A stretch of 64,000 nucleotides of DNA from contig NZ_CP036273.1 of NCBI RefSeq assembly GCF_007747215.1, forward strand, positions 868,001 to 932,000, given 5' to 3'. Under the pieces are notes generated by a model that made no database searches, was not told where the DNA came from, and saw nothing but the letters and a program-made list of their open reading frames with translations. A program made the translations under genes and the position numbers. Of this stretch, positions 34,207 through 42,738 are shown piece after piece (the first letter of the stretch is position 1; every line of letters starts with the position of its first letter). The DNA is from Urbifossiella limnaea (lineage in GTDB: Bacteria; Planctomycetota; Planctomycetia; Gemmatales; Gemmataceae).

Positions 34207-36303
34207 CTACCCCACGAGCACGCGCGGCTTGCGGTCGGCGGGGAAGTCGGCGGCGCGGATCAGCTCGTACACCATCCACGGCACGTTCCCGTGCCCGAAC
34301 AGCACGAAGTGCAGGTTCGCCGTCAGCGGGTTCTCCGCCGACCACCCGAAGTGCAGCTCCGGCACCACCCCGCACTTCGCCGCGTCCAGCGCCGCCGCGG
34401 CGATCACGTGCGGGATCGACGCGCACCGGCTCACCTGCGCCACCACCCGGCCGTTCTCGCGCGTCACCCGCATCCGCGGCTCGTGGTAGAAGTCGCTCGG
34501 GTCGGCCAGTTCGGCCTGCAGGAACAGGATCGGCATCCCGGGCGGCAGCCGGTGGAAGCGGCGGATCTCGGCCTCCTTCCCGGCCACGTCGCCGCCCATG
34601 TCCATCGACCGCACCGGCACGATCACCGGGAAGTCGTGCGCCACCACGTCCTGCCACAGCCGCTGCGACTCGGCGTCGGCGAACTCGAACCCGCGAAACC
34701 GCAGCTCGGTCGTGCGGAAGAACCGCGTGACGACCGACACCAGCAGCGTCAGCCCGACGAACCACAGCGACATCTTCAGCCCGCCCGGCTGCTGCCACAC
34801 CACCACCGCGAGGCTGCCGGCGAACGCCGCGAGCCCGGTCAGGAACACCGGCGAAACGCGGAACAGCACGAACCGCCCGGCCCGCTTCTTCCACACGTCG
34901 AGGACGGCGGCGACGCTCGCGGCCGTGAACACGCTCAGCACGCCGGTGAGGTACGCGCCGCGCTGCGCCTCCGGGTCGGCGTCGTAGGCGAAGGTGACGC
35001 CGACCTTCACCAGCCCGAACAGGACCGCGAGCACGCCCCACCGCTGCGACCACTTCCAGTCCATGCCGAGGCGGTACAGGTACGGCGGGATGAGGTGCCG
35101 CATGCCGACCATCACCACGATGCCGGCGAGCGTCAGCACCGCGACCGCGGCCAGGTCGTAGGCGGCGCCGAGCCACGGGCCGGCGAACGGGATCACGGCC
35201 GTCGGCGAGAGGCCGGCGGCGAGCGGCTGGCCGTGCGCCAGGTACGCCAGCGCCCGGTTCGCGGCGCGGCCGTCGGTGAAGAGCGCGTCGGCGGGGACGA
35301 GTACCGTCGTGACGAGCGTCGAGGCCAACAGCAGGGCGGACATCACGATCGCGGCGACGGCCAGCAGGACGCGCGTGTTGCGGACGCGGCCGCGCGGGTT
35401 CTCGGTGGTGTCGGTGCCGCCGCCGCGGACGAGCGGCATCGACGTGAGCGCCAGCTCGTACCCGCTGAGGCCGAGCGCCAGCCGCGGGAACAGCGCCGCC
35501 GACGCCAGCACCAGCGGCAGCCACCCGACCGCGGGGCCGGCCGCGTCGCCGGGCTTCCACGCGCCGCCTTCCACGGCGGCCCACCACGCTTCGACCAGCT
35601 CCGGGTGATTCACCAGATACGCGACGCCGTAGCCGACCACGATGCCGGTCACCGTCAGGTACGCGACGACGCCGGCGACCGCCATGCGGACGAGCCCGCG
35701 GGTGACGCCGCGGCGGAAAACGCGGGCCGCGCCGAAGCCGAGGACGAGGATCAGCAGCGTGATGACGACGCGCGGGTTCTTCAGCCCGCGGGCGTGTTCG
35801 CTCACCTGGTCCGGCAGCGCCCCGGCGAGCGCCCCGCAGGCCTCGCCCACGACACGCACGCCGGCCTGCCACTGCGGGATGGGGTTGTGCAGCAGGTGCT
35901 CGGCGGCGTCGGCCGCGGAGAACGTGCGGGTGAAGATCAGGTCCGTCGCCGCGAACCCGAGCACGACCAGCACCAGCAACTTGCCGTGCCAGCCGGGGAC
36001 GAGGCGTTCGAGCAGGCCGACGGAGCCGGACCCGTGCGGCGAGCGGCCGGCGAGGTAGCAGTACAGCGGCAGGGCGCCGAACAGCGTGACGAGAACGACG
36101 CCGAGCGTGGCGACGGGGGCGAGGCGGCCGGCCGAGGCGAACGCGACCGACGGCTGGTACGCGAGGCTGGAGAGGTAGTCGAGGGCGACGACGCAGAGAA
36201 CCCAGGGCCAGGCGGTGCGGAAGCGGCTGCGGCGGAGTGGCGCCGGGGCCGCGTCGGTACTTGGGGGTTCCGGCTCGGCGGCCGGCGTCTCCGGGGCGGG
36301 CAT
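34207..36303 (-). CDS. APC-superfamily permease with long cytoplasmic C-terminal domain
   Basis: 698 residues from ATG at 36303. The first 60 residues include a proline/alanine tail and then the first helix (WPWVLCVVALDYLSSLAYQPSV, quoted in part). About a dozen hydrophobic helices follow up to about residue 520, including LGLSGYELALTSMPLVRGGG and LLLASTLVTTVLVP, and resemble the amino-acid/polyamine/organocation family (helix 1 with GxxSS-like break). The last roughly 170 residues are soluble (FEFADAESQRLWQDVV, HDFPVIVPVRSMDMGGD) and are a separate, probably regulatory domain. The transported solute is unknown; amino acids are likely by family. Confidence 0.8.
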   Translation of the reverse strand: MPAPETPAAEPEPPSTDAAPAPLRRSRFRTAWPWVLCVVALDYLSSLAYQPSVAFASAGRLAPVATLGVVLVTLFGALPLYCYLAGRSPHGSGSVGLLERLVPGWHGKLLVLVVLGFAATDLIFTRTFSAADAAEHLLHNPIPQWQAGVRVVGEACGALAGALPDQVSEHARGLKNPRVVITLLILVLGFGAARVFRRGVTRGLVRMAVAGVVAYLTVTGIVVGYGVAYLVNHPELVEAWWAAVEGGAWKPGDAAGPAVGWLPLVLASAALFPRLALGLSGYELALTSMPLVRGGGTDTTENPRGRVRNTRVLLAVAAIVMSALLLASTLVTTVLVPADALFTDGRAANRALAYLAHGQPLAAGLSPTAVIPFAGPWLGAAYDLAAVAVLTLAGIVVMVGMRHLIPPYLYRLGMDWKWSQRWGVLAVLFGLVKVGVTFAYDADPEAQRGAYLTGVLSVFTAASVAAVLDVWKKRAGRFVLFRVSPVFLTGLAAFAGSLAVVVWQQPGGLKMSLWFVGLTLLVSVVTRFFRTTELRFRGFEFADAESQRLWQDVVAHDFPVIVPVRSMDMGGDVAGKEAEIRRFHRLPPGMPILFLQAELADPSDFYHEPRMRVTRENGRVVAQVSRCASIPHVIAAAALDAAKCGVVPELHFGWSAENPLTANLHFVLFGHGNVPWMVYELIRAADFPADRKPRVLVG

Positions 36304-36355
36304 GACGGGGAACCTCGGGGCGGGCCGGTGTTGGCCCGCCCGTGATTGTATCCCG

Positions 36356-36592
36356 TCACGCCGGCTCGATGCTCGCCGGCAGGCCGCGGGCGGCGAACTG
36401 CTCGACGTACAGCTCGGCCCGCTCCAGGTGCGTGACGAGCACGACGGCCCGGCCGCGGTGGAACGCCTCCCACATGCGGAACTCGGCCTCGGCGGCGGCG
36501 AACCGCGTGAGGTCCACGACGGCCCGCACGACGGCCATGAGGCCGCGGTCGGCGGGGCGGTGGAGGAAGACCTTGTAGCGGGGGAACGACAT
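36356..36592 (-). CDS. ClpS-like adaptor lacking the N-degron-binding NDD motif
   Basis: 78 residues from ATG at 36592. The pattern matches the ClpS fold: PRYKVFLH, an AVVRAVVDLT helix, EAEFRMWEAFHRGRAVVLVTHLERAEL and YVEQFAARGLPASIEP. Canonical ClpS has an Asn-Asp-Asp loop after the first strand and a later His that hold N-terminal destabilising residues. Here the loop is HRPADRG, so Asn and the first Asp are gone, while the later His (H45) remains. It may still bind the ClpA/ClpC N-domain but is unlikely to read N-degrons in the usual way. It starts 289 nt before the large permease gene's end on the same strand. The start 48 nt further up is less likely. Confidence 0.7.
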   Translation of the reverse strand: MSFPRYKVFLHRPADRGLMAVVRAVVDLTRFAAAEAEFRMWEAFHRGRAVVLVTHLERAELYVEQFAARGLPASIEPA

Positions 36593-37143
36593 GGCTGCCC
36601 TCGGGGTGGGAGCCGCTGCGAGCTGGTCGGCCGGGCGCACCGGGGAGAAGGCCCGGCCGACGGACCCACTCTAAACCTGTAGCCGCACCGGTCGCAACAA
36701 CCGAGTCCGCGGGCCGGTGTGGTCGCCCCTGGGGCGGGTGCGGTGGTGCCGGTTGCGCCGTGCGCGCGGGCGCCGGGTTACGCCCGGCGCATACTTTCAC
36801 CCCACGCCACACTTCCGCCGCTGGCCGAATTCGGGGGCCATTTTCCGCCGCCCGCTGAGGCGCCGTTCCAGGTGTTTACAGCGCGTAAACCCCCGGCATT
36901 TCCAATCCTTTTTCCGCCCCCTCGGCCGGCCGACCGCCCCGCTCCCTGTCCTACATCTCTGGTGTCGCGGTCGCCCCCACCTGCTCCCGAGCGGGCGGCC
37001 GACCGCCCCGGGCCGCGAGCCCGGCACACCGGCGCCGACCAACCCCGTCGTCGGCCTGCTTCCTCGACACACGACCCGCCGCACCCGACGGCCGGCCCCG
37101 CGCCGGCCCCGTCCGGGGTGCGCGCCGAGGGCCGGGCTCCCCC
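36593..37143. other. Long intergenic region without a convincing gene
   Basis: 551 nt between the ClpS-like gene (reading left) and the exported protease gene (reading right), so it should hold the promoters for both. The only marked structure is the GTTTAC/GTAAAC inverted repeat at 36874-36890, followed by an AT-richer stretch (GGCATTTCCAATCCTTTTTCC). Open frames here are without recognisable domains or ribosome sites and are best read as high-GC chance. Confidence 0.6.
36874..36890. promoter_or_regulatory. Perfect inverted repeat, candidate operator
   Basis: GTTTAC (36874-36879), spacer AGCGC, GTAAAC (36885-36890). A 6-5-6 palindrome of this size is typical of a dimeric regulator site and is AT-rich compared with its surroundings. 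It lies about 254 nt upstream of the exported protease gene. The regulator is unknown. Confidence 0.45.
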
Positions 37144-38967
37144 ATGAGCAACGCCACGACGCTGAAGCTGGAAGGCCTCGAAGCCCGCGAGTGCCCGGCC
37201 GTCGTCTTCCAGATCGACTACTCGTTCGACACCAACGGGTTCTTCAACGACCCGGGCCGCCGGGCCGTTCTCCAGTCGGCCGCCGACGCCATCGGCGCCC
37301 ACCTCGACGCCAACCTCCCCGCCCTCGTCCCCGGCGGCGGCAACACCTGGGCCGCCCGCTTCTTCAACCCCGCGACCGGCGGCGAAGTTCAAATCCCGAA
37401 CCTGGCCGTCGGCGCGAACACGATCGTCATCTACGCCGGCGGCCGCAACCTCGAAGGTGCCGAGGCCGGCGAGGGCGGCTACGGCGGGTACTCGGCCGGC
37501 GGCTCGCAGGCGTGGTTCGACAGCATCCGCGGCCGCGCCGGCTTCGGCCTCTGGGGCGGCGCGCTGTCCTTCGACACGGTCGGCACCAACTGGTACTTCG
37601 GCGGCGGCATCAGCGGCATCGGCGCCAACCAGCTGGACTTCTACAGCACGGCCGTCCACGAGCTGACGCACGTCCTCGGCATCGGCACCAGCCCGCAGTG
37701 GAACAGCCTCACCGCGGGCGGCGCGTTCGTCGGCCCCACGGCCACGGCCGTCCTCGGCGGCCCGGTGCCGCTGAGCGCCGACGGCGACCACTGGGCCGAG
37801 GGGATCACCGTCCGCGGCGACGTCGTCTCGATGGACCCCTACGCCAGCCTCGGCCGGCGGGTGGAACTGTCCGCGCTCGACTTCGCCGGCCTCAAAGACC
37901 TCGGCTGGACGGTCTCCGACGTGGCCGGGGTGCCGGGCGCGGCGTCGTCGTTCACCCCGCCGGTGTCCGTGGGCGGCGGCGGCACCCCGGTCGTGCTGAC
38001 GGGGGCGACCGACGGCACGGCGCAGATTTACACCCTAAACTCGGACGACACGCTGGTCGCGGCCGGGGCCCCGTCCACGCCGTTCGGCGGGTGGACGGGC
38101 GTCATCCGCTCGGTGGTCGGCGACTTCAACGGCGACGGCACGAAGGACTACGCCTTCGCCACCGGCGCGGGCACGGCCGGCACCGTCCGCGTCTACGACG
38201 GCAAGACCGGGGCCGACCTGGTGGGCCGCACGACGGTCCTCGACGGCTTCGCCGGCGGGCTGTTCCTGGCGGCCGGCGACGTGGACCGCGACGGCCGCGA
38301 CGAGCTGGCCTTGTCGGCCGACGCCGGCGGCGGCACCCGCGTCGTGCTGTTCCGCGTCTACGGCGGCCGGCTGACGGTGGCCGCCGACTTCCTGGCGTTC
38401 GGCGACGCCAGCTTCCGCGGCGGCAGCCGGGTGGCGATGGCCGACGTCAACCGCGACGGCGCCGCCGACCTGGTGGTCGGGGCCGGCCTCGGCGGCGGCC
38501 CGCGGGTGGCGGTGTACGACGGCGCGGCGCTGGCCGCGGGCAAGGCCGACCGGCTGGTGCCCGACTTCTTCGCGCTGGACTCGTCACTCCGCAGCGGCGT
38601 GTACGTGGCGGCCGCGGACGTGGACGGCGACGGCAGTGCCGACGTGATCTACAGCACCGGCAACACCGGCGGCCCGCGGGTCCGCATCGTCAGCGGGGCG
38701 GTGCTGGTGGCCAACCCGGGGGCGGACATGGCGGCGCTGCCGGCGCTGGCCGACTTCTTCACCTGGGACCAGAACGACCGGGCCGGCATCCGCGTGGCCG
38801 CGAAGGACGTGGACGGCGACGGCCGGGCCGAGCTGATCGTCGGCAGCGGCAACACGAACAGTGCGATGGTGCGGGTGATCCCGTTCAGCGAGATGAACAC
38901 GCCGACGACGAAGCTGACGAACCCGTTCGGTAACCCGGCCACGATCGACGGCGTGTACGTGGGCTGA
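37144..38967 (+). CDS. Exported metalloprotease-like protein with FG-GAP/VCBS repeats
   Basis: 607 residues. The N-terminus (TTLKLEGLEARECPAV) has the LExRxxPA-type motif of planctomycete exported proteins in place of a normal signal peptide. Residues about 20-265 form a protease-like domain with zinc motif HELTHVLGIG (172-181), the first two metal histidines and Glu of HExxH. A third ligand is not obvious: GTSPQW follows instead of the metzincin His. From about 315 onwards are four to five FG-GAP/VCBS repeats with calcium-type DxNxDG motifs (GDFNGDGTKDY, GDVDRDGRDEL, ADVNRDGAADL, ADVDGDGSADV, KDVDGDGRAEL), which should form a propeller that binds an outside target. Confidence 0.82.
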   Translation: MSNATTLKLEGLEARECPAVVFQIDYSFDTNGFFNDPGRRAVLQSAADAIGAHLDANLPALVPGGGNTWAARFFNPATGGEVQIPNLAVGANTIVIYAGGRNLEGAEAGEGGYGGYSAGGSQAWFDSIRGRAGFGLWGGALSFDTVGTNWYFGGGISGIGANQLDFYSTAVHELTHVLGIGTSPQWNSLTAGGAFVGPTATAVLGGPVPLSADGDHWAEGITVRGDVVSMDPYASLGRRVELSALDFAGLKDLGWTVSDVAGVPGAASSFTPPVSVGGGGTPVVLTGATDGTAQIYTLNSDDTLVAAGAPSTPFGGWTGVIRSVVGDFNGDGTKDYAFATGAGTAGTVRVYDGKTGADLVGRTTVLDGFAGGLFLAAGDVDRDGRDELALSADAGGGTRVVLFRVYGGRLTVAADFLAFGDASFRGGSRVAMADVNRDGAADLVVGAGLGGGPRVAVYDGAALAAGKADRLVPDFFALDSSLRSGVYVAAADVDGDGSADVIYSTGNTGGPRVRIVSGAVLVANPGADMAALPALADFFTWDQNDRAGIRVAAKDVDGDGRAELIVGSGNTNSAMVRVIPFSEMNTPTTKLTNPFGNPATIDGVYVG

Positions 38968-38979
38968 GTGTCGAAGAAG

Positions 38980-39071
38980 AGTTTAGACAGGATAACAGGA
39001 TGAACAGGATACCGAACCGAAGGCACGGCCTTGGTTCGGTATCCTGTTCATCCTGTTATCCTGTCTAAACT
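38980..39071. repeat. ACAGGAT-type hairpin element, copy 3 (perfect)
   Basis: 38980-39018 and 39033-39071 form a perfect 39-bp stem; the 14-nt loop extends it by AAGGC/GCCTT. Each arm runs GACAGGATAACAGGATGAAC then AGGATACCGAACC. It lies between convergent genes ending at 38967 and 39083. Confidence 0.9.
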
Positions 39072-39082
39072 CCTGGTTTTCG

Positions 39083-39574
39083 TCAGCGCCGGGCGGCGAG
39101 CGCGAAGAACATGGTCTGCTCCGGGCCGCCGGGCTTACGGGTGTACATCACCCCGAGCCACACGCCGGGGCTCACCTCGCGCACCTCGTCGCGCACGTCC
39201 GGGAACAGCCGCGACGCGCCGGCGTAGTCCATGATCACCGACGGCCGCCCGTCCAGCCAGCTCTCGCCGACGTACACCCGGGCGTGGACCGCGCGCAGCC
39301 CCAGCACGCGGTTCACCATCATCCCGTCGTCCTTGAACACCTTCCCCTGCCACAGCACGTGGATCACCCGCGACGAGGGTACCGTCAGCCGGCTGCCGGG
39401 GTTGCGGATCGCGCGGCCGTTCGTGACGCCGTAAGGCGTCTGCCCCATCTCGGCCGAGCGGTATAGCGTTTCGAGCTGCTCGCGGTTCATGCGCACGAGC
39501 TGGTCGAGCGTGTAGACGGGGCAGCACGGCTGCGCCACACTCACGACCCCGGCGGCGACGACGGCGGCGAACAT
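39083..39574 (-). CDS. Secreted hypothetical protein, distantly GXWXG/DUF4334-like
   Basis: 163 residues with an N-terminal hydrophobic leader (MFAAVVAAGVVSVAQP) and a CCPVYTL start to the mature part. The remainder is beta-rich: VIHVLWQGKVFKDDGMMVNR, RVYVGESWLDGRPSVIMDYA, PGVWLGVMYTRKPGG and a final FFALAA strand. The order (WxGK, a charged loop, a conserved IMDYAGAS and a GxWLGxMY strand) is reminiscent of DUF4334-type lipocalin-like folds, but this is weak. No enzyme motif is seen. It ends 3 nt upstream of the AhpD-like gene's 3' end on the same strand, so the two form a small operon. Function unknown. Confidence 0.55.
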   Translation of the reverse strand: MFAAVVAAGVVSVAQPCCPVYTLDQLVRMNREQLETLYRSAEMGQTPYGVTNGRAIRNPGSRLTVPSSRVIHVLWQGKVFKDDGMMVNRVLGLRAVHARVYVGESWLDGRPSVIMDYAGASRLFPDVRDEVREVSPGVWLGVMYTRKPGGPEQTMFFALAARR

Positions 39575-39577
39575 GTG

Positions 39578-39991
39578 CTACTCCAGCGGCGGGAGGATGT
39601 CGGGCTCGATCTGGTAGCCGTCGGCCAGGGCGTTGGTCGTGTTGAACATCCCGACCACGGCCAGCGCCTCGCCCAGCGTTTCGACGTCAACGCCGAGCTT
39701 TCGCAGGGCGGCGGTGTGCGAGTTCACGCAGTACGCGCAGCCGTTCGTGGCCGACACCGCGAGCGCGATCAGTTCGCGCTCGCGCGGCGTCAGCCGGCCG
39801 CCCTCGGGGTGCATGACCGCCTTGAGGCGCGACCACACGAGTTCGAGGTGCGCCGGGTTCGTGGCCAGCACGCGCCACAGGTTGGGGACGCGGTCGATCC
39901 CCTTGGTGCGGCGGATGTCGGCGTAGACCTCGGCGACGAGCCCGGTCGCGGACTCCTCCGCGACCGGCGGGACCGTGGCGACGCGCGTCAT
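39578..39991 (-). CDS. AhpD-like / carboxymuconolactone decarboxylase family protein
   Basis: 137 residues. The core is the CMD helical domain: LTPRERELIALAVSATNGCAYCVNSHTAAL, quoted in part, with the redox CxxC (C85, C88) and H92 of the AhpD thiol centre. After it comes DVETLGEALAVVGMFNTTNAL, typical of alkylhydroperoxidase AhpD and CMD-like proteins. It likely reduces peroxides or recycles a thiol partner in the cytoplasm, since no signal is present. An AhpC gene is not visible in the window. The hypothetical protein gene (39083-39574) lies 3 nt downstream on the same strand. Confidence 0.85.
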   Translation of the reverse strand: MTRVATVPPVAEESATGLVAEVYADIRRTKGIDRVPNLWRVLATNPAHLELVWSRLKAVMHPEGGRLTPRERELIALAVSATNGCAYCVNSHTAALRKLGVDVETLGEALAVVGMFNTTNALADGYQIEPDILPPLE

Positions 39992-40009
39992 GCTTGACCC
40001 CCGGATTCG

Positions 40010-40837
40010 CTACGGGATCGACGTGAGGGTCACCTCGAACACCAGGTCCGAGTTGGCCGGGATGCCGGGCCGGGCCGTGCTGCCGTACCCCAGCGCCGCC
40101 GGGATGACGATCCGCCGCGTGCCGCCGACCTGCATCCCGGCCAGGCCGCTGACGAACCCGGCGATGTAGTTCGACGTGCTCAGGTTCCGCCCGGTCAGGG
40201 TGCCGCTGTCGAAGACGGTGCCGTTCGTCAGGTAGCCGGTGTACGAGGCCGTGAAGTTCGAGCCGTTCGCCGTCAGGGTGGCGCCGCTGCCGGTCGTCAC
40301 GTCCCACACCCTCACGCCGTCGGGCAGCGTGCGGAAGTTCGGGTCCGTCAGCGAGAACGGCAGCGTGCTGGTCGGCGGGGACAGGTCCGGGCCGAACACG
40401 GTCCCGCCGCCCGGCGGGGGCGACGGCGGCACCGGCGGCGGGATCGGCGTACCCCCGAACCCGCGGGCGTAAAGGTCCGCGTACACCCCGTTCAGGATGG
40501 CCTGAGCTTCCGCGCCGGCGACCTGCATCAGGAATTCTTGTACGGCCGGAGTGCTCGCGGCGGGGTTGAGCGCCAGCGACTGCTGGAGGCTGGTGCGGTA
40601 CGTGGTCAGCGTGCCGGCGTCGGTGCGGCTCTGGAGGCCGGTCTGCGGCAGCTGTGTGGCGAGGATGCTGATCGTGTTCGCGGTGCGGCCGCGGTGCAGG
40701 GTGGTGCCGAGGTGGAACAGGTCTTCGGTGTTCGTGACGGTGCGGGTGTACGCGGCGACGACGTCGGCCTCGAGCGAGGCCGGGACGAGGCGGGATTCCA
40801 GCCCGTCGACGGCGGGGCGGAACAGGCGCGGGTCCAT
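40010..40837 (-). CDS. Exported FKBP-type peptidyl-prolyl isomerase with LExR motif
   Basis: 275 residues from ATG at 40837. The N-terminus PAVDGLESRLVPASL carries the planctomycete exported-protein motif instead of an ordinary signal peptide. Residues 25-130 are a helical segment (VTNTEDLFHLGTTLHRGRT) of unknown role, followed by a proline-rich linker (PIPPPVPPSPPPGGG). The C-terminal 105 residues are a complete FKBP domain: GVRVWDVTTGSGATLTANG, FTASYTGYLTNGTVFDSG, VSGLAGMQVGGTRRIVIPAALGYG (quoted in part) and ELTLTSIP-like end (VFEVTLTSIP). It should catalyse proline isomerisation outside the cytoplasm and could fold exported proteins. Confidence 0.85.
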   Translation of the reverse strand: MDPRLFRPAVDGLESRLVPASLEADVVAAYTRTVTNTEDLFHLGTTLHRGRTANTISILATQLPQTGLQSRTDAGTLTTYRTSLQQSLALNPAASTPAVQEFLMQVAGAEAQAILNGVYADLYARGFGGTPIPPPVPPSPPPGGGTVFGPDLSPPTSTLPFSLTDPNFRTLPDGVRVWDVTTGSGATLTANGSNFTASYTGYLTNGTVFDSGTLTGRNLSTSNYIAGFVSGLAGMQVGGTRRIVIPAALGYGSTARPGIPANSDLVFEVTLTSIP

Positions 40838-40969
40838 GCGGCGTCCTGCGGTTGGTGCGGCGGCCGTCTGCGGGGCGGCCTGTAACGGGTGTATCGGCTG
40901 TGCGGCGGGCGCGACTTGAGCCCGCCGCCGCAGTGTGGTATTCCGGAGGCTCACCCCGGAGCCCCGCCC

Positions 40970-42721
40970 GTGAAACTCCCCCTCGCCGCGCTCGCCGCCC
41001 TTCTCGCGGTCCCCGTCGCCGCACAGGAACCAGGGGCCGACCCCCCCGGCTCGCCCGCCGACCTGATCGTGCACCGGGCGAAGGTGCTGACCGTGGACGC
41101 CAGGTTCACCGTCGCCGAGGCCGTGGCCGTGAGCGGCGGGAAGATCGTCGCCGTCGGCTCGAACGCCGACGTGCTGAAGCGGAAGGGGCCGGCCACGCGC
41201 GTCATCGACGCCGCGGGCAAGACGGTGATGCCCGGCCTGTACGACAGCCACACCCACCCCACCGGGGCCGCCGCCAGCGAGGCCGGCGAGCCGCTGCCGC
41301 TGCTGAAATCCATCCCGGAGGTGCAGGCGTTCGTCCGCGACAGGGCGAAGACCACGCCGGCCGGGAAGTGGATCGTCATCCGCTACGCCTTCCCGACGCG
41401 GCTCGCGGAGGCGCGCTTCCCCACGCGGGCCGAGCTCGACGCCGCCGCGCCGGACCACCCCGTCCTGTACCACGCCGGCCCCGCGGGCGTCGTCAACACC
41501 GCGGGGCTGAAGGCGTCCGGCGTCACGAAGGACACGCCGAACCCGCGCGCCGGGCAGGTCGTGAAAGACCCCGTCACCGGCGAGCCGACGGGGATGCTCC
41601 GCAACGCCTACGGCGTGCTGAAGGGCGTGCCCGGCGGCGGCGAGAACCTGACCGCGGGGCAGAAGCGGGCGGCGCTCCTGAAGCTGTTCGCCCGGTACAA
41701 CCAGCTCGGCCTCACCAGCATCGCCGACCGCAACGCCGGCCGCGGCGACCTCGACGCCTACCTCGCCCTCCAGCGTGACAACGCGTTGACACTCCGCGTC
41801 AACGTGGCGCGCGGCTTCAACCCGATCGGCACCCGCGACGAGCTGGCCCGCCGGTTCGACGACCTCCCCGGCGCCGACGGCCGCGGCGGCCCCACCGGCG
41901 CCGGCGACGAGTGGGTGAAGATCGGCCCCATCAAGGTGTTCCTCGACGGCGGCATGTTGAACGGCTCGGCCTACATGCGCGAGCCGTGGCCGAAGGGGCC
42001 GACGTACCAGGTGACGGACGACGCCTACCGCGGCCTGCTGTTCATCCCGCCGGAGCAGCTGAAGGTGCTGGCCGAGGAGGCCGCCCGCCGCAAGTGGCAG
42101 CTGACGGCCCACACCGCCGGCGAGGGCGCGATGGACGTGCTGCTCGACGCCTACGAGTTCGCCGACCGCATGACGCCGATCAAGGACCTGCGCTTCTGCA
42201 TCACGCACGCCAACTTCCCGAGCCGGAACAACCTCGAGCGCTGCAAGCGGCTCGGCGTCTGCGCCGACGTGCAGCCGGCGTGGCTGTGGAAGGACGGCCA
42301 CACGCTGCTGAACGTGCTCGGCCCGGCGCGGATGCGGTGGTTCCAGCCGTACAAGAGCTGGCTCGACTACACGACGGTCGGCGGCGGCAGCGACCACATG
42401 CTCCGCTTCGACCCGCTGGACGCGACGAACCCGTGGCACCCGTGGCTCGGCATCTGGGTGGCGCTGACGCGCAACCTGGAGCGGGGCGGCGTGCTCGAAC
42501 CGACGGAGGCGCTGACCCGCGAGCAGGCGCTGCGGCTGTACACGATCAACAACGCGTACCTGCACCACGAGGAGCGCCTGAAGGGCTCGCTGGAGGCGGG
42601 CAAACTCGCCGACCTGATCGTGATCGACCGCGACTACTTGACGTGCCCGGTGGACGCGGTGAAGGACACGCGCGTCCTGCTGACGGTGGTCGGCGGCCGC
42701 GTCGTGTGGGAGGCGAAGTGA
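40970..42721 (+). CDS. Exported YtcJ-type amidohydrolase
   Basis: 583 residues from GTG at 40970 with CGGAG just upstream. A signal peptide (LPLAALAALLAVPVAAQ) precedes an amidohydrolase-3 domain: the beta-sandwich start ADLIVHRAKVLTVD, the metal-binding VMPGLYDSHTHPTG (HxH), a KVFLDGGMLNGSAYM segment, TAHTAGEGAMDVL, FCITHANFPS, GGGSDHMLRFDP and a C-terminal EAGKLADLIVIDRD. This matches the YtcJ/metal-dependent hydrolase family with a one- or two-metal site; substrates are usually N-acyl compounds or cyclic amides. It acts in the periplasm. Divergent from the FKBP gene with 132 nt between the starts. Confidence 0.87.
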   Translation: MKLPLAALAALLAVPVAAQEPGADPPGSPADLIVHRAKVLTVDARFTVAEAVAVSGGKIVAVGSNADVLKRKGPATRVIDAAGKTVMPGLYDSHTHPTGAAASEAGEPLPLLKSIPEVQAFVRDRAKTTPAGKWIVIRYAFPTRLAEARFPTRAELDAAAPDHPVLYHAGPAGVVNTAGLKASGVTKDTPNPRAGQVVKDPVTGEPTGMLRNAYGVLKGVPGGGENLTAGQKRAALLKLFARYNQLGLTSIADRNAGRGDLDAYLALQRDNALTLRVNVARGFNPIGTRDELARRFDDLPGADGRGGPTGAGDEWVKIGPIKVFLDGGMLNGSAYMREPWPKGPTYQVTDDAYRGLLFIPPEQLKVLAEEAARRKWQLTAHTAGEGAMDVLLDAYEFADRMTPIKDLRFCITHANFPSRNNLERCKRLGVCADVQPAWLWKDGHTLLNVLGPARMRWFQPYKSWLDYTTVGGGSDHMLRFDPLDATNPWHPWLGIWVALTRNLERGGVLEPTEALTREQALRLYTINNAYLHHEERLKGSLEAGKLADLIVIDRDYLTCPVDAVKDTRVLLTVVGGRVVWEAK

Positions 42722-42738
42722 CGCCGGGCGCGCGCCGG

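Noticed and set aside
36719-37147. 142-codon frame before the exported protease gene
   Set aside because: Pro/Arg/Ala-rich, no ribosome site, and it would overlap the start of the protease gene; better read as intergenic.
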